Assembly: GCF_036417845.1 (NCBI RefSeq)
Contig: NC_090013.1
Coordinates: 67,001-131,000 of the forward strand
Length of the DNA stretch: 64,000 bases
Reading direction: 5' to 3'
Source of the DNA: Apteryx mantelli
Taxonomy: Eukaryota; Chordata; Aves; Apterygiformes; Apterygidae
This document shows, one piece after another, positions 1-16,200 of this stretch. Below the pieces are notes generated by a model. The model was not told where the DNA came from. It saw only the letters and a program-made list of their open reading frames with translations, and made no database searches. The position numbers and the translations under genes were made by a program. Each line of letters opens with the position of its first letter. Positions within the stretch are counted from its first letter, which is position 1.

Positions 1-994
1 CTGGAAAAAGCCAACTAAGAGGCCACTGGCTGCAGTGTACCTCATGGAACTAGACATGTCAGATTTTTAATAAACTGTGAAAGTTTACAAGTTCAAGTTG
101 GGGCTTCTTTCCATGAAAAACTATGCAAAGGTAAAACAGTTGCTCCCCCCAGGAACCAGCAAATTAACATCAGGAAAGAGAGAGGAATAGAGAAGGGATT
201 CCTCAATATGAATCAAGATACCCATACACAGAAAAACCCTCATACTTCAACAGGTCCTGAAGGACCTCTAGAAAGATAGGGGGAATGAGCGGCCAAACAC
301 AAAGAACGAACTTGACTTGCCTGAGCTGGCAAAATTAAGCCTGAGTGGAGATGCAATTGCTATCATTAAATACTTGGGGGGTGGGGGGAAGAGGGGGAGA
401 GGGAAGGGAAAAGAGCAAGAAAAACACAAGGAAGGAGGAAGAGCTGCTTAAGTTAGAAGATAATGTTGACACAAACACAAGCAGATACTTATTGGCAATG
501 AAATGCACAGAAGATTCCTCAGCAGACTCTCCTAATGCAGTTAGATTCTGGAAAAGCTTTCCAGCCAGTGGTGGATGCAAACCCCTTTTTGTTTTAAAAA
601 TTGGTCTTGATAAATTTACAAAGGGGAAGCAGTAGAGGACGACTGAAACTTCAGAAAGCCTCTTAATCCTGCACTCCTGATGTGGCACTGGCAATTTGAA
701 CACATTTTGGTGCCAGTACCTCTATATTTACCAAGGGTCAAGGGACAGATAGCAAAGGAAGGACGCTCAGAACTGGATGAAAGCTGCTACTGAGCAATGA
801 GGAAGGAATGACAGGAACACAGGAGGCAAAGACTGACAGACTGGTAAGAAAAGAAAGGGACAGATGACAGGTAACAATGGGGAAATACTATCTGGAGATC
901 AGTAATTAAGCAGCATACTGACAGCACCAGAGAGACTAGAGTTAGGCAGCAAAGACAGCAACTGCTCCATTAGAAGCGTCATCAGTGCCCTCAC
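1..994 (-). other. SLC27A1: SLC27A1 intron, continues off the left edge
   Basis: The donor GTGAGG lies just left of the exon ending at 995. The next expected coding exon (family sequence continuing Val-Gln-Tyr-Ile-Gly) is not visible here, so this is intron. It holds a purine/G-rich stretch around 378-445 and nothing else recognised. Confidence 0.7.
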
Positions 995-5812
<4,818 letters not shown>

Positions 5813-5984
5813 GCTGCGGGGACACGGCAAGCGTCAGGGCGGCCCGGCCCCCCCCGCCGGGCGCCGACAGCCAGGCCGCCCCGGCCCCCGCCGGGATCCC
5901 CCGCCCCGGCTGCAGCCGGCGGGCACAGGAGGCGGCGCCCGCCCGGATGAGCCCGGCCCCGCCACGCCCGCCCGGCCCCGCTAC

Positions 5985-6110
5985 CTGAGCGGCTTCAGCA
6001 GCTTCTGCGACCCCGGCAGCAGCGACCCCCCCGCGCCCCACGCGCGGCGCCTCGAGGGGCAGGAGCGCCCAAAGCGCCAGCTCTGATAGGCCGGAGGGCA
6101 GCGGCTGCCG
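5985..6110 (-). other. SLC27A1: Probable SLC27A1 non-coding first exon (5' end approximate)
   Basis: On the minus strand the sequence GCCGCTCAG is followed by GTAGCG, a good donor, ending an exon at 5985. The matching acceptor lies next to the ATG at 5812. The stretch is very GC- and CpG-rich, and a reversed CCAAT box (ATTGG near 6118) lies upstream on the minus strand. The 5' end is a guess; RNA data would be needed to fix it. Confidence 0.45.
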
Positions 6111-6237
6111 CTCCGCGATTGGGCGGTGGGGAAGGCCTACGTGACGCCCCCACGGGGGGCGGCTTGGGCGGGTGCTGCGCGCCCCGCCCCCTGGGCGGCG
6201 CTGTCGTCGCGGCCGAGGCCGGGGCCGGGGCCCGGTG

Positions 6238-6300
6238 ACCGGCATGGCCCGGGGTCCGCACGGCCCAGGGAACCGGCATGGCCCGGGGTCCCGCACGGCC
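6238..6300 (+). repeat. Tandem duplication, 34-bp period, inside the CpG island
   Basis: Two near-identical copies begin ACCGGCATGGCCCGGGGTCC, at 6238-6265 and 6272-6300. The second has one extra C. The spacing of 34 bp and the near-identity suggest a recent local duplication. Confidence 0.85.
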
Positions 6301-6359
6301 GGCGACCGCCTCCCCGCGGCCACCGCGGCCGCCCCAGGCTTTGGCCTCGCACTTTAAGC

Positions 6360-6366
6360 AGATTAG
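6360..6366 (-). promoter_or_regulatory. Candidate CRX/OTX homeodomain site upstream of NXNL1
   Basis: The plus-strand AGATTAG reads CTAATCT on the minus strand, matching the (C/T)TAATC(C/T) type of site used by photoreceptor CRX/OTX2. It lies about 190 bp before the NXNL1 ATG. NXNL1 is photoreceptor-expressed in mammals, which makes the site plausible, but a 7-base match is weak evidence. Confidence 0.3.
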
Positions 6367-6556
6367 GGGAGACTTCACGGAATCCGCGTTTATTAATAGC
6401 CCGAGAGCGGGAGGCGGGAGCGCCCTGGGAGCGGGAGCGAGCAGGTGCCCGGAGGAGGCTGCAGCCGGAGCCCCGCGTCCTCAAAGGGCTGAAACCCGGC
6501 ACGGTTGTTGTTCGTTGGCCCGTAAATCCCCCAGCTGACCCAGCTCGGGCTTGCCC

Positions 6557-6882
6557 ATGGCTTCGCTCTTCACCGGGAGGGTCCTGGTTGTGAACAACAG
6601 CGCCCGGGATGAGCTGGACACGGAGTGGGAGCTGGGCCGCAGGCTGGAGAACAAGGTGCTGCTGCTGTATTTTGGGTCTGGGGAGTGCCCACGATGCCAG
6701 AAGTTCTCGCTGCTCCTCAGAGATTTCTTTGTGAGACTTACGGACGAATTTTACGTGGAAAGGGCTTCGCAGCTGGTCCTGGTGTACGTGTCTCAGGATG
6801 AGACAGAGGAAAAGCAAACCAAGTTCCTGAAGACCATGCCAAAGGGATGGCTGTCCTTGCCTTTCAAGGACGAGTTCAAAAG
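6557..6882 (+). CDS. NXNL1: NXNL1 exon 1, encoding the short RdCVF core
   Basis: The exon ends AAAAG before the donor GTAAGC. If the intron is retained, the frame reads AAA AGG TAA, so translation stops at 6884-6886 after exactly 109 residues. That is the length known for mammalian short RdCVF, made by intron retention. The thioredoxin fold is cut after the first strands, as in that isoform. Confidence 0.93.
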
Positions 6883-8231
6883 GTAAGCACTGAATAAAGC
6901 GGCAAGACAAAATTTATCAGCTTCTAAGTTTCCTTCAGGTAACTCCATGCTGTATTTTCAAACGTTTATACAGTTTTCCAAAATCCCCACGTTCAGTCCC
7001 CACAGGACCGGTCAGCGTGGTGCATTCATACGTTTAATTGACAGCTTGAGGCAGGCACCACACTGTGGAAATACAGAGGAAAGTCCTCCGTGGTGTTGGT
7101 GGTCAAATCACTGCTGGGGAAGAGGAAGGCACAGACTGAACAGAGAAGAAGCAGTGAGGATGTTACAGCCTTCATGGTTCTGTTTGGCTGGAGGAAAAAA
7201 AACCCAAACTGCTAAAGCTATTTCGTTGAACACCTTTATAAAGGACTTAGAGTAAAAAATATTTCCTCTACTTCTATTTTTTGCTGATCTAATATATTTG
7301 TATTCTCCTGCCAATACATCATCCCTCCAGGCTGAATATATAAAGTGAAAGATTGCATAAGTAACTGAAGTGTACCTTCCAAAAGGGAAACATGCCCCTA
7401 TCTAATGTAACCTCATTAGTGGCAGAAAGAATTGTAATTAAATAGTAAATGTTGAGAATACGTCCGGCTCCTTTTGATGATAAACTAGAGCACGTTAAAA
7501 AGTCAAGGCTTCCTACTAACTGTTGAAGTCTTGCATTGCTTGCGTAGAACAAATCAAAGCAGTCATCCTGCATCTACTGGTGCCCTGATGTGGCAGCACC
7601 TAAACGCCCTTCCCCTTTTACTGGCACCACAGGGTAAGACATCTGCATAATTATCAGATCTTGGACTAATCAGCAGGGTTCGTGAACTACTTTCCAAGAC
7701 CGCTTTTTGCCCAAGGCAGATATATATACTACAAGTAGCAGTATATCATCATGGAACCCTGTCTACAACAAGATCTGCAAACTCCCCCACAGTATAAACC
7801 TAGCAGCCTGTAGACAGTAGCCTTGGTAGCCATCCTTTTCTCAGCAGTAGGCGTCTAAATGAATGGCAAGGAACTTCTAGCACTGTTTGAGGATCACTGC
7901 TCTTCTTGATTTGTGGTTTCTTCCCCCATTGCCTTCCAGAGTGCTGGAGCTGAGGTTTGCAGTGTCTGATGTACCTGCAGTGGTGGTGCTGAAGCCAAAC
8001 GGGGAGGTGATTGTTGGAAATGCTGTGGAAGAGATTAGGCGCATGGGTCCTGCCTGCTTCAGGAACTGGCAGGAGGCTGCTGAGCTAGTAGACAGAAACT
8101 TCCTCTTGGCAGAGGACTTTGATGACCTGGCTAGAAGCAGCATCACTGACCCCATCCGCCGCCTCAAATACAAACTGAACAAGAAGACAAAGAATGAAGA
8201 AAAGAAAGAGGAAGGTGAAGAGTCTTGTTAG
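6557..8231 (+). CDS. NXNL1: NXNL1, nucleoredoxin-like 1 / rod-derived cone viability factor (two exons, 205 aa)
   Basis: NXNL1 encodes a thioredoxin-fold protein. In mammals the short form is secreted by rods to support cone survival and glucose uptake, and the long form acts as a redox protein. Exon 1 is 6557-6882 and exon 2 is 7940-8231, joined in frame within the Arg codon AG|A. The product is 205 aa, close to the human length of ~212. The redox motif Cys-Pro-Arg-Cys is at residues 44-47, within FGSGECPRCQKF. Further family signatures are RDFFVRLTDEFYVERA, LVYVSQDETEEKQ and, in exon 2, VSDVPAVVVLKPNGEV. The C-terminus is Lys/Glu-rich. The ATG at 6557 has a fair Kozak context (GCCCATGG) and aligns with the human MASLF start. 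The identity is secure. Confidence 0.95.
6893..6898 (+). promoter_or_regulatory. NXNL1: Candidate intronic poly(A) signal for the short NXNL1 transcript
   Basis: A perfect AATAAA lies 7 nt after the in-frame intron stop codon (TAA 6884-6886). It is followed by moderately T-rich sequence. It could end a short transcript, but no expression evidence is available here. Confidence 0.4.
7940..8231 (+). CDS. NXNL1: NXNL1 exon 2, C-terminal half of the long isoform
   Basis: The acceptor TTGCCTTCCAG precedes the exon at 7940, and the stop TAG is at 8229-8231. It completes the thioredoxin fold (cis-Pro context DVPAVVVLKPNGEV) and includes the family motif CFRNWQEAAELVDRNF. The tail is charged and likely disordered. 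Confidence 0.92.
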
Positions 8232-9641
8232 GGGCTCATGAGGTTGCAGCTGCTATGCTGACATGGCTTGGGACTTCCCTCAGATGACTATCTCAGCCTG
8301 GCTGCATGCAGTCTCAGGAACACAAGTCTATTTATCTAATTTTTGGATCCCTAAGATTTACTGTGATCGTGGTGATAGCTGCAGAACCCTTAGCGTGAGT
8401 CAGCATATGAGTGGGGAGACAAGGCAGACAACTGGGCTTTACAAGTGTGTCCAGTGACATCTATCTGTATTTTAAGTCTGCCAGTTTTCTGAAAGGAAAA
8501 TTGTTCTGGGACGAATGCATGCTACTTTCACACATAGTTTTTGGTATCTAGACAATTAGTTAGCATATTAAGGGCATTCTGAGCCTGGCCAAATCACATT
8601 TCATTTTTATGACTCCAGGACCCTTACATTTACTGTAGTAAAAAAATCTCACGGTAAAGTCTTTGTTGTTCGTTTACTAAAAACATTAGAAGAAAAGTAA
8701 CTACTAGAGAGCAGCATTCAGTGAATGAGTCAGTAAAAACAATTTTAAAAAGGGGATCTGCATTAAAAAAAAAAAAACAGCATGTCCATGGGTTGCTGTG
8801 AAGACACTGAGAAGCTATAGCAAACAACAGTGAGAACAGAATCCCTACAATAAGCCAATGTATTCTTTTTTGGAGACAGAAAGATAGCCATGGGCTAAGT
8901 GAGCAAGTCCTGAGAAATCTCTCGTGTTGCTGCTGATATACTGCTGCAAGTTTACATTCCAGCCAGGTTCATTTGAGAGCTAATGAACAGGTTGTTTCAT
9001 GACCAGCAATACAACATTCAGCAGCTGCCCCAGTGACCTGCCTCTGCCCTGCAAACCTCTTCCTTTTCTCCGCTAATCGCGGTTGCCATCTGCTGCTGGA
9101 AAGCATCAAGTGCTGAGCACAGTAGCAGAGAACCCGGGTCCCTTTTTCGGACAGGAGCTCCAGCCTTGTTAGAAAGCGTTTAACTAGGCACAACCTCAAG
9201 AAAGCTTCCTTCAAGGAATCCTTCCTTTGCTCCACTGAAGAAATTCCTGAGCATAAATATTTATAACCATACAGCTGGCAGGCCTGAGTCAGGTCAAAGA
9301 CCCGTCTGTCCTCACCTACCATTGCAAGCGCTGGGCGGGTAAGGAAAACTGTAAGGCCAGGACACATCTTGAGTAAGCAGCTCTCTGCTTCACCCTTCCA
9401 GTTTAAACTGATTTGTATGAAGCCAACTAAGATGATATTTTTACACCTTTGGGAGCATACAAAAACTTGGTTACGGAGGCTGCAGACTGGAGATGGAGGC
9501 ATCTCCAGGAACTAAGGAGTTTGAAAAGCAGTAAGCCTGTGAAAGACCAAAGAATAATTCATTTGCTCATTTCTGGTCCCTTGTTCTTAATTATATCACT
9601 GGTGGGGGGAGGAGCTGAGGATTTTTAAAACTTTATTGGAT
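8232..9641. other. NXNL1 3' UTR and intergenic sequence
   Basis: No further gene is recognised. ATTAAA at 8762, at the start of a short A-run, is one possible poly(A) signal. An isolated 177-codon minus-strand open frame (8969-9502) has no motif I recognise. Confidence 0.5.
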
Positions 9642-9645
9642 ACAT

Positions 9646-10119
9646 TGTTAGAGAACATCGGACTGAAGCTGTCTAGAATTAATTGCTTAGCATAACTTGC
9701 TTAGCATTAGTAGCTAAATTTGCTGAAGCCTTAGGCCTCAGGCTGTGAACTTTTACTTAGATAAGTAAAAGGGGGCCCCAAAGCCGGTTCAGGCTGGAGG
9801 GATAAAGAAGTTACACGGACAGCAGGAGTAGCCAACCTTGAAGATAAGAAGCAGCCTGCCTAGAGACAATGAAGGGGCCCAATGAAGAAGGGGAAGAACC
9901 CAGACCTAACTATTACTATTGGTCCAAACTATCGCTTAAGGGGTGGGGAATTTAGATTGTAAGGGTATAATTGCCCAGGGATTTCTTTGTTCGGGGTCCC
10001 TCTTCGGAGGCACCCAGCTCAAGCTGTAATTACCACACGTGTATCACTAAATTATATTTCTCCCCAATCTGACTTCAAAATTCTGCCTCAGCGGGAACCT
10101 AGGAATATTTTCCGTAACA
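9646..10119 (+). mobile_element. Solo LTR of an endogenous retrovirus (474 bp)
   Basis: The element begins TGTTAGAGAA and ends TTCCGTAACA, giving perfect 5-bp terminal inverted repeats TGTTA/TAACA with TG…CA ends. It is flanked by the direct duplication ACAT at 9642-9645 and 10120-10123, the hallmark of retroviral integration. A 4-bp duplication suits gammaretrovirus-like (class I) elements. Inside, a reversed CCAAT box (ATTGG near 9920) and a TATA-like GGTATAAT near 9965 precede GGGGTCCCTCTTCGGAGGC, which looks like an R/U5 start; this suggests plus orientation. No internal viral genes or second LTR are present, so recombination between LTRs has removed the provirus body. Confidence 0.88.
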
Positions 10120-10123
10120 ACAT

Positions 10124-12330
10124 GAAGGATCTGAGAACAGAGGTCTGTGTTGAAGACAGATAGAGAAGCAGTGCAAGGCCAGCTTGTTCAACTTGTTTTC
10201 TCACTTAATCCTCCCCCTCTTTACCCAGCAAGTTTGACAGGTAGAAGAGGGAAGAAGGAGAATTAATATAAAACAAATGATTGGGAGGAACTGTTAAGAG
10301 CCCTGGCTATCTGGCTTGGTTTGTAAAAGACTGGTACCTGCAGGTATGGTATATGTCTGACAGACAAAGATTCCCATGGAAAAAAATAAAATAAAATAAA
10401 CAGAATGATCTCTCATGTTTCAGATGAAGAAAGTATAACCAGCTGACTTGTTATCAGTCTGTGACAGAGAATCTGAAAAAATAAAAGAGAAAGAAAAATG
10501 GACTAAGGGATCCTGGAAGAGCCATACGAGCAGCAAGAAGGCCGCTTCCTTCAAGATGCTCCCTGTATTTTGTATGGCACACTGACACTGAGCAAAGAGA
10601 TACAAATAAAACCTTTCTTTCAGATGGCCTATCTGCTGGATGAGTAAAACTATACTGTCAGATATACTCTAATTGTCATTTATAAAACGTTATTCCATTT
10701 ACTTAGGGCAATGCTCAACAGTTAATACAATAGACTGTTACAACAGTATTTAAAAAAAGGAAGTTCTAAATCACAAATCGGGAGCCTGAGGAAATGACAG
10801 TATGGGAGGGAGGCAAAGGGCAATGCTTTTATCTGTAAGAGCTGTCCATTTTAGTATTATAACTATTAATAGGCAGTCAGGTGCTGCTTCTCACCCTCAT
10901 GGACCTTTGACATTAGTAAAAGGACCACTTGACTTTTTGTTAATTATATTAATATGAAATTGTCCTGTCCATTTTTACCCACCATATTTTGCTGTGCTCA
11001 AAACAGAAAGTTACTCTTCTGTTGGTTATCGTGTGAAAGAGCAACAGGCCGAGCAATAGGCGCTGAGCAATTGTGAAAAGTGAAACTGCTAACAATGGAA
11101 AGTGCTGCTGTGCTAACATAATAAAGAGAAACAAGCTCTTTATTTCCTCTTTTTGCCCCCCCCCCCCCAATACAAGCCATAATGCTTATGAATGTACTTT
11201 GGACAAAAGTGTGAGGTATAGCCATACCTTTCTCATTACTAATAAAGCTTCACAAAATGTGGAAAGCAACAGAAACAAAACCTGCAAGGCACATCATAGG
11301 CAAGAGTCACGTTACAGATCGGAGAACAAGAGGCAACATGAGCTGTAGATGTTCTACCTAGAGAGTAAACATGGTATTGCACTTAACGCAGACTGCAGGC
11401 AATAGAAAAATCCTGCAGAGAAAGAACGGCTGGGAACAGGTTTAATAGTTTGCGTTCCCAAGTAGCTCTGGGCTGTCCCTTATGCTAAGTCATGTTCAGC
11501 CATACAGTCCAAGGAAAAGCATACAAGCTCCAATATGCAGGAATGACCAGTGATGCCAAACAGCTAAACCAACCCCTACACCTTTGTGTCAGTTCAGTAT
11601 TACTCTGCAAGCTCTGCAGTTGGCAAAGTTTACTCGTCTTTTGTTTCCTTGATGGGGGTTTTCTAGGGCAATCTGTAGCTGGAGTTAATTGCTAAGATCC
11701 AGATACCTGAAACCTCATTTCAAATGTCCAATGTCAGGAGACAACTAGGTTACAAAACCCTTTGCTCAGCACATCCTTTAAATTCTCCAGTGGGCCTAGT
11801 AGAAAAACTCAATATTATTGATAAAATACACAAAAAAGTATATTTTATTCTATCTTTAGAGATGATTTTTTTTTTTCGGCCAGAACATGGAACTAGACTA
11901 GACGTTGCCTGAGCTCTAATAGTGGCTCCATTTGTGGTCTTAGAAAAGTCACATTATTTTTCCACCTTAAGTTCCCTCACACATGAAAAATCCTCCTGAC
12001 TGATACACTGCACAGCAGTAATGCAAAGTGCTGTTAAGATATTTAGCTCTCGTTTCATGTGTGGGGCTTATTATTTATAAGTATGACATAGAACAAAGGT
12101 CATTTGAGTGCTTAGAGTAGTATCTAAGTACCCTTTAGTGCAAATACTTAATTTCTGATATATTTATTTTTTCAGATGTGCTACCTTACAGTTCTGTGTA
12201 ATTCTTACTTTACTTTTGTCCTATTTCACAAATAATACTTCCTAGAAAAGGCCTTGCTATACTGTACAAGTAAACTACTACTATGTGCCGAATCATGAAT
12301 ACGCTTCACAAGTTTCAGGAAGTAAAGAGT
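10124..12330. other. Intergenic, no gene recognised
   Basis: This AT-rich sequence has a short (AAAAT)n-like run near 10380-10400 and a C15-type homopolymer near 11157-11169. AATAAA motifs at about 10386 and 10602 are not tied to any gene. Confidence 0.5.
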
Positions 12331-12449
12331 TAAGGAACGTCAGGTGGGAGGATCAGTCTGATCCTATAGATGGCAGAGATGGTCTGGGAAGTGAGTAATT
12401 TCATAACTCCCAAGAGGAATGTGGAAGATCCGCATAGCCTGACACCTGT

Positions 12450-12660
12450 CTGAGGTTTCAGACTTGTCCCACACAGCCTGCACGTAGCACTCCTTCCCAC
12501 CGGCGCGTCCTCCAAAGGGACTGACACAGTGGCAGCGTGGAAGACCTCAGAGCCCAGCTGCAGTCGCTGGGAGTGAGTGCTGCACGAGGACGCAGGTAGT
12601 AGGGACGACAACTTGATTTTCCGGTTGCATCAGCAAACACCGAGGTGCCGCGGTACCTGG
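12450..12660 (+). promoter_or_regulatory. GMIP: Candidate GMIP promoter and non-coding first exon
   Basis: A short segment is rich in G+C and CpG (GGCGCGTCC, GACGCAGG, TGCCGCGG) within AT-rich flanks. A donor-like GACGCAG|GTAGTA ends at 12595. An acceptor-like TACATCTCAG lies at 13241-13250, a few bases before the GMIP start codon. This suggests a 5' UTR intron, but it is inference only. Confidence 0.35.
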
Positions 12661-13257
12661 GCTAAGCAGCCAACAGATTTCTCACAATAGGTCATGTTTT
12701 TTCCTTATCTGTGTCTTAGCTAAGAAAGGACAATGAAAGAGAAGGAAAATATTCTCTACAACTCGCCTAAACCAATGTTTTTACTTGTAGGCAATATTAT
12801 GCTAAATAAGAGAGACTGATACAGAAATGCAATGCTATTGCATATGGATATTCAGGGCTTACTTTGATGTCCAAATCTTGCTAAGAAAAAGTTCCCTAAC
12901 CTTGGGTTTCCATTTGCTGAAATGAGTGCAAGGAAATTTGATGATTAAAACTTGCTTTGTGAGTTTCTCGGAAGGCACTGGTTACAGCTCTACTGATTTA
13001 GAAAATGAAGAAATACTGCAAACAAAATGTGAGAATTCATTTCATACCTTCCATTTTTTTCCAAGTATTTTGTATTGCATCTCCAGACTTTTTGCAGAAT
13101 GCTTCTTTTCTTTATTTCAATGAGTGAAAGCTGTGCACAAGGCCCGCAGGACTTTGGAACTGGACACCCAAAATCCAAGCCTGAGAAAAAAATTCATCTG
13201 CTGGGTTCTGGAAAGAACAGTACTGCCCGGTAGTTGGTGCTACATCTCAGTCTTGCC

Positions 13258-16200
13258 ATGAATCAAACAGAATCTCGGGATAATGCCAGGTATGCTCAGA
13301 TTGCAAGCAGATTACCAGGCAATAGACTCCTTACATCTGACCATGAATCTGACTCCAGATCCCTGAGTGCTGTGCGGGCTTCAGTTCAGAGCCCTGTCTA
13401 CGGTGACTGTGCCAGCCACATGGACCATTCTGCTAGTGAGGTACTCCACATCACTGAGCACCTGAGGAACATCAACAGGAAATTTCAGAACTTCCGTGAG
13501 CTCTTCAAAAAAGGTAAATTTTAAAAAATGTATTTATTTGCTTGCAAAACAAGCAGATTATGGCCAGTGTTTCCCAACTGCGGGCAAAAGCAAGCCTGGG
13601 TATCATTCTTGCTGCATTATATATTTAAAACAGTGAATCTAGATGGTCCTCAGACAATTTAGGATGGCTTCTCTCTGTGTAGATAGTTAATTGTGCAAAT
13701 GTCTTTTCCTGTAACGAATTGTACCAATAGATAAAATTTCATAGCACTTAGGCATCTAAGTGCAGAGGTTTCCTTCAAACGCAACACAAAAACCCGTAAA
13801 TGCTATTGACAGCACCTGCAAACACTGAGTGACTTAAACTAGCTCAAAGAAAGGGTATCTGTGATGACTACTGAGAGAACTGAGATTCATCAGTGGGGAA
13901 GAATCCAAACACGAGGCAAATGGAGGTGAAAGCTGAAAGTGATCTAGGTCGTGGTGGCAGTCCAAGTATGTGTCACAACATAGAACCTGCTACAACTAAA
14001 GTACCGTACCTTCTTGTTCTACACATCGGCCCGTTCTCCTCTCCCATTTCCCCAAATAGTCTCTGTACTTCCAGGATGCTCTCCAGGCTCCACAAAATGC
14101 AGCCAAGTAAATGTCTTTGAAACCAAACTATAGACTTAAATTGAGAATGAAGAAAACAGTTATCACGTAACAGATTCAGTGCTGCTTGAGAAACCTTGTA
14201 CAGTATGGCAGCTTTTTTATAAAAGATGCATTAACAAACAATCCCCTCAACTACTTGTTGGAGCAAGAAACTTCCTGAATGAGTGCCACCCTCTTTTCCA
14301 AGCTATCCAGAGTTCCCTGTGATCCTAGTTTCTCCACCCACAGCCGCAAGCTGTAGCTCACGGTGACTGTCTTACCCCAGGCATGCTGAACAAGTTGGGT
14401 TAGCAACACTCTTCACAGCAAACTCATAACTCCAGTGATGCTCTTAGCTTCACAACTTGTTTGCTGTTAACAGAGAGCCCCCAAACAATGCCAGCTCTAC
14501 ATGTAAATTAGACTTGCTTGGGCCTGCTCAGCTCAGCCGGCTTCCTCTCCTTCCCTGAATGTCCTGCTGAACGCTCATCTTGGGACCGCATTTTTCTCTT
14601 AGAGGTTGGCCTGCAGCTGTAAAGTGACAAAAGATATGCAGCACTCCCGCAGCGGGGAACAGGGACGTTCATTACTTGGGCCAGCGAAGCAGAACCTGGG
14701 CAAAGGGCTGCAGGGAACCGCAGTGGGGTTCCTGGCTCTATTGACTAAAGGCCAGGCACTGTCCAGATCCATCCCACCACTGCAGGTGGGTTTTTTGCTT
14801 GTTTCAGTCTTCAGCCTCTGTTATTTTCTGTTTTGCCTGGAACTTTTGTACGTAGGAACAGTGGGGCACCTGTGCTGCTGTACTGAAGTGACTTCACCCT
14901 GGGAGAGGTGAGGATGAGAGTTTACGCATGCAAAAACCCATATTTTTTCCCTTCTTAATTTTAGGAGAAGTTATTTCAGGCCCTGTTGAAGCCAAACTGG
15001 CAGACTTATTGCAAGCTATCTCTTCCTTCCGGAATACATATCCTGCTTTGACTGGGGATGCCATCCAGCCTGCTGTAGCAACCCTTATCACCAGTATCAA
15101 TGGTAAATCCATAACCTGCGAGAACCTAACCAGTGCTGTATTTATTGCCCTGTGTTTGATGGCAGAGGGTTCAGTCAGGAATGGAACACTTTCTCACAGG
15201 GCTCAGCATAGACAGACACAGGTATCCATGTGCAGGTAAAGCACATGTTACTACAGAAGCTGCGCAGCTGAGCAGCAGGAGGTCAGTGATCATCAAGGTT
15301 TACTCATATTCAGATCTCATCTTTAGGGAAGACTGTGCTTTTAAAATATATGAAAGCATGAGAAAAGTTTAGACATGAGACCCCTTCTACTTAGCTCGGC
15401 AATTATGCTGGCAAACTGCACACATCTGTGTTTTTCACCAATAAAGATGTGCTGTGTTCAGATGGTTAAACCGAAGAATGGAAATGCAAGGCTCTGAGGA
15501 CCTGTTTTTGACTTTGGTCTGGCTATTGGAGTAAGCAGGTATGTGTCAGGACTTCTCTCAGCACTGAATTCCTGTATAACCCCATACAAAAGGCTTTTAC
15601 CTCTCAACATGTTTTCTTGTTAGTGCATTGGAGAGGGGGGAATTATAATGACCCACAGAACTGCTGTGATATTTTACTTACACAACCCTTGGAGATCTGC
15701 AGGAGCTACACACTATTATAACTAAGAGACACTGTTAACTTAGCCTTTAGGAAGTAAGGGTAGTATCCTATTCTGCAATGGCTTTCTTGGGTTGGAACAT
15801 TTGAAAATGAATCCTTAAAGCTCTTTCTATTCCTGTTTTGCACAGCAGTAACTTTCTTGGGAGCTTGGGTATACTTAAATCTAGTGGATAACCCTCATCT
15901 GAAAACTGCTCTCTGTCACCTCAAAAGAAAGGCACAGTGGTTTTTGGCCTTTGTTTTGGGGCTGAACTGAGCTTCAAGGGATTTCCCACAGATGCCTTGC
16001 CAGTCACAGCTGTTGAGGGGGCCTGAAGAAAATTCTGAACGACCCATCCCAAAATTCTGATGTACGGGCCTCCCTCGAGCAGAGCTAGGACTGGCACAAG
16101 GGCTCCCAGGAATGTCTGTGGCAGTCTCACTGCTTTCTGTTCCATGATAAATGATGATCTGACTACACCAGCAAGTGGAGAGACTGTATCTCAGGAGATT

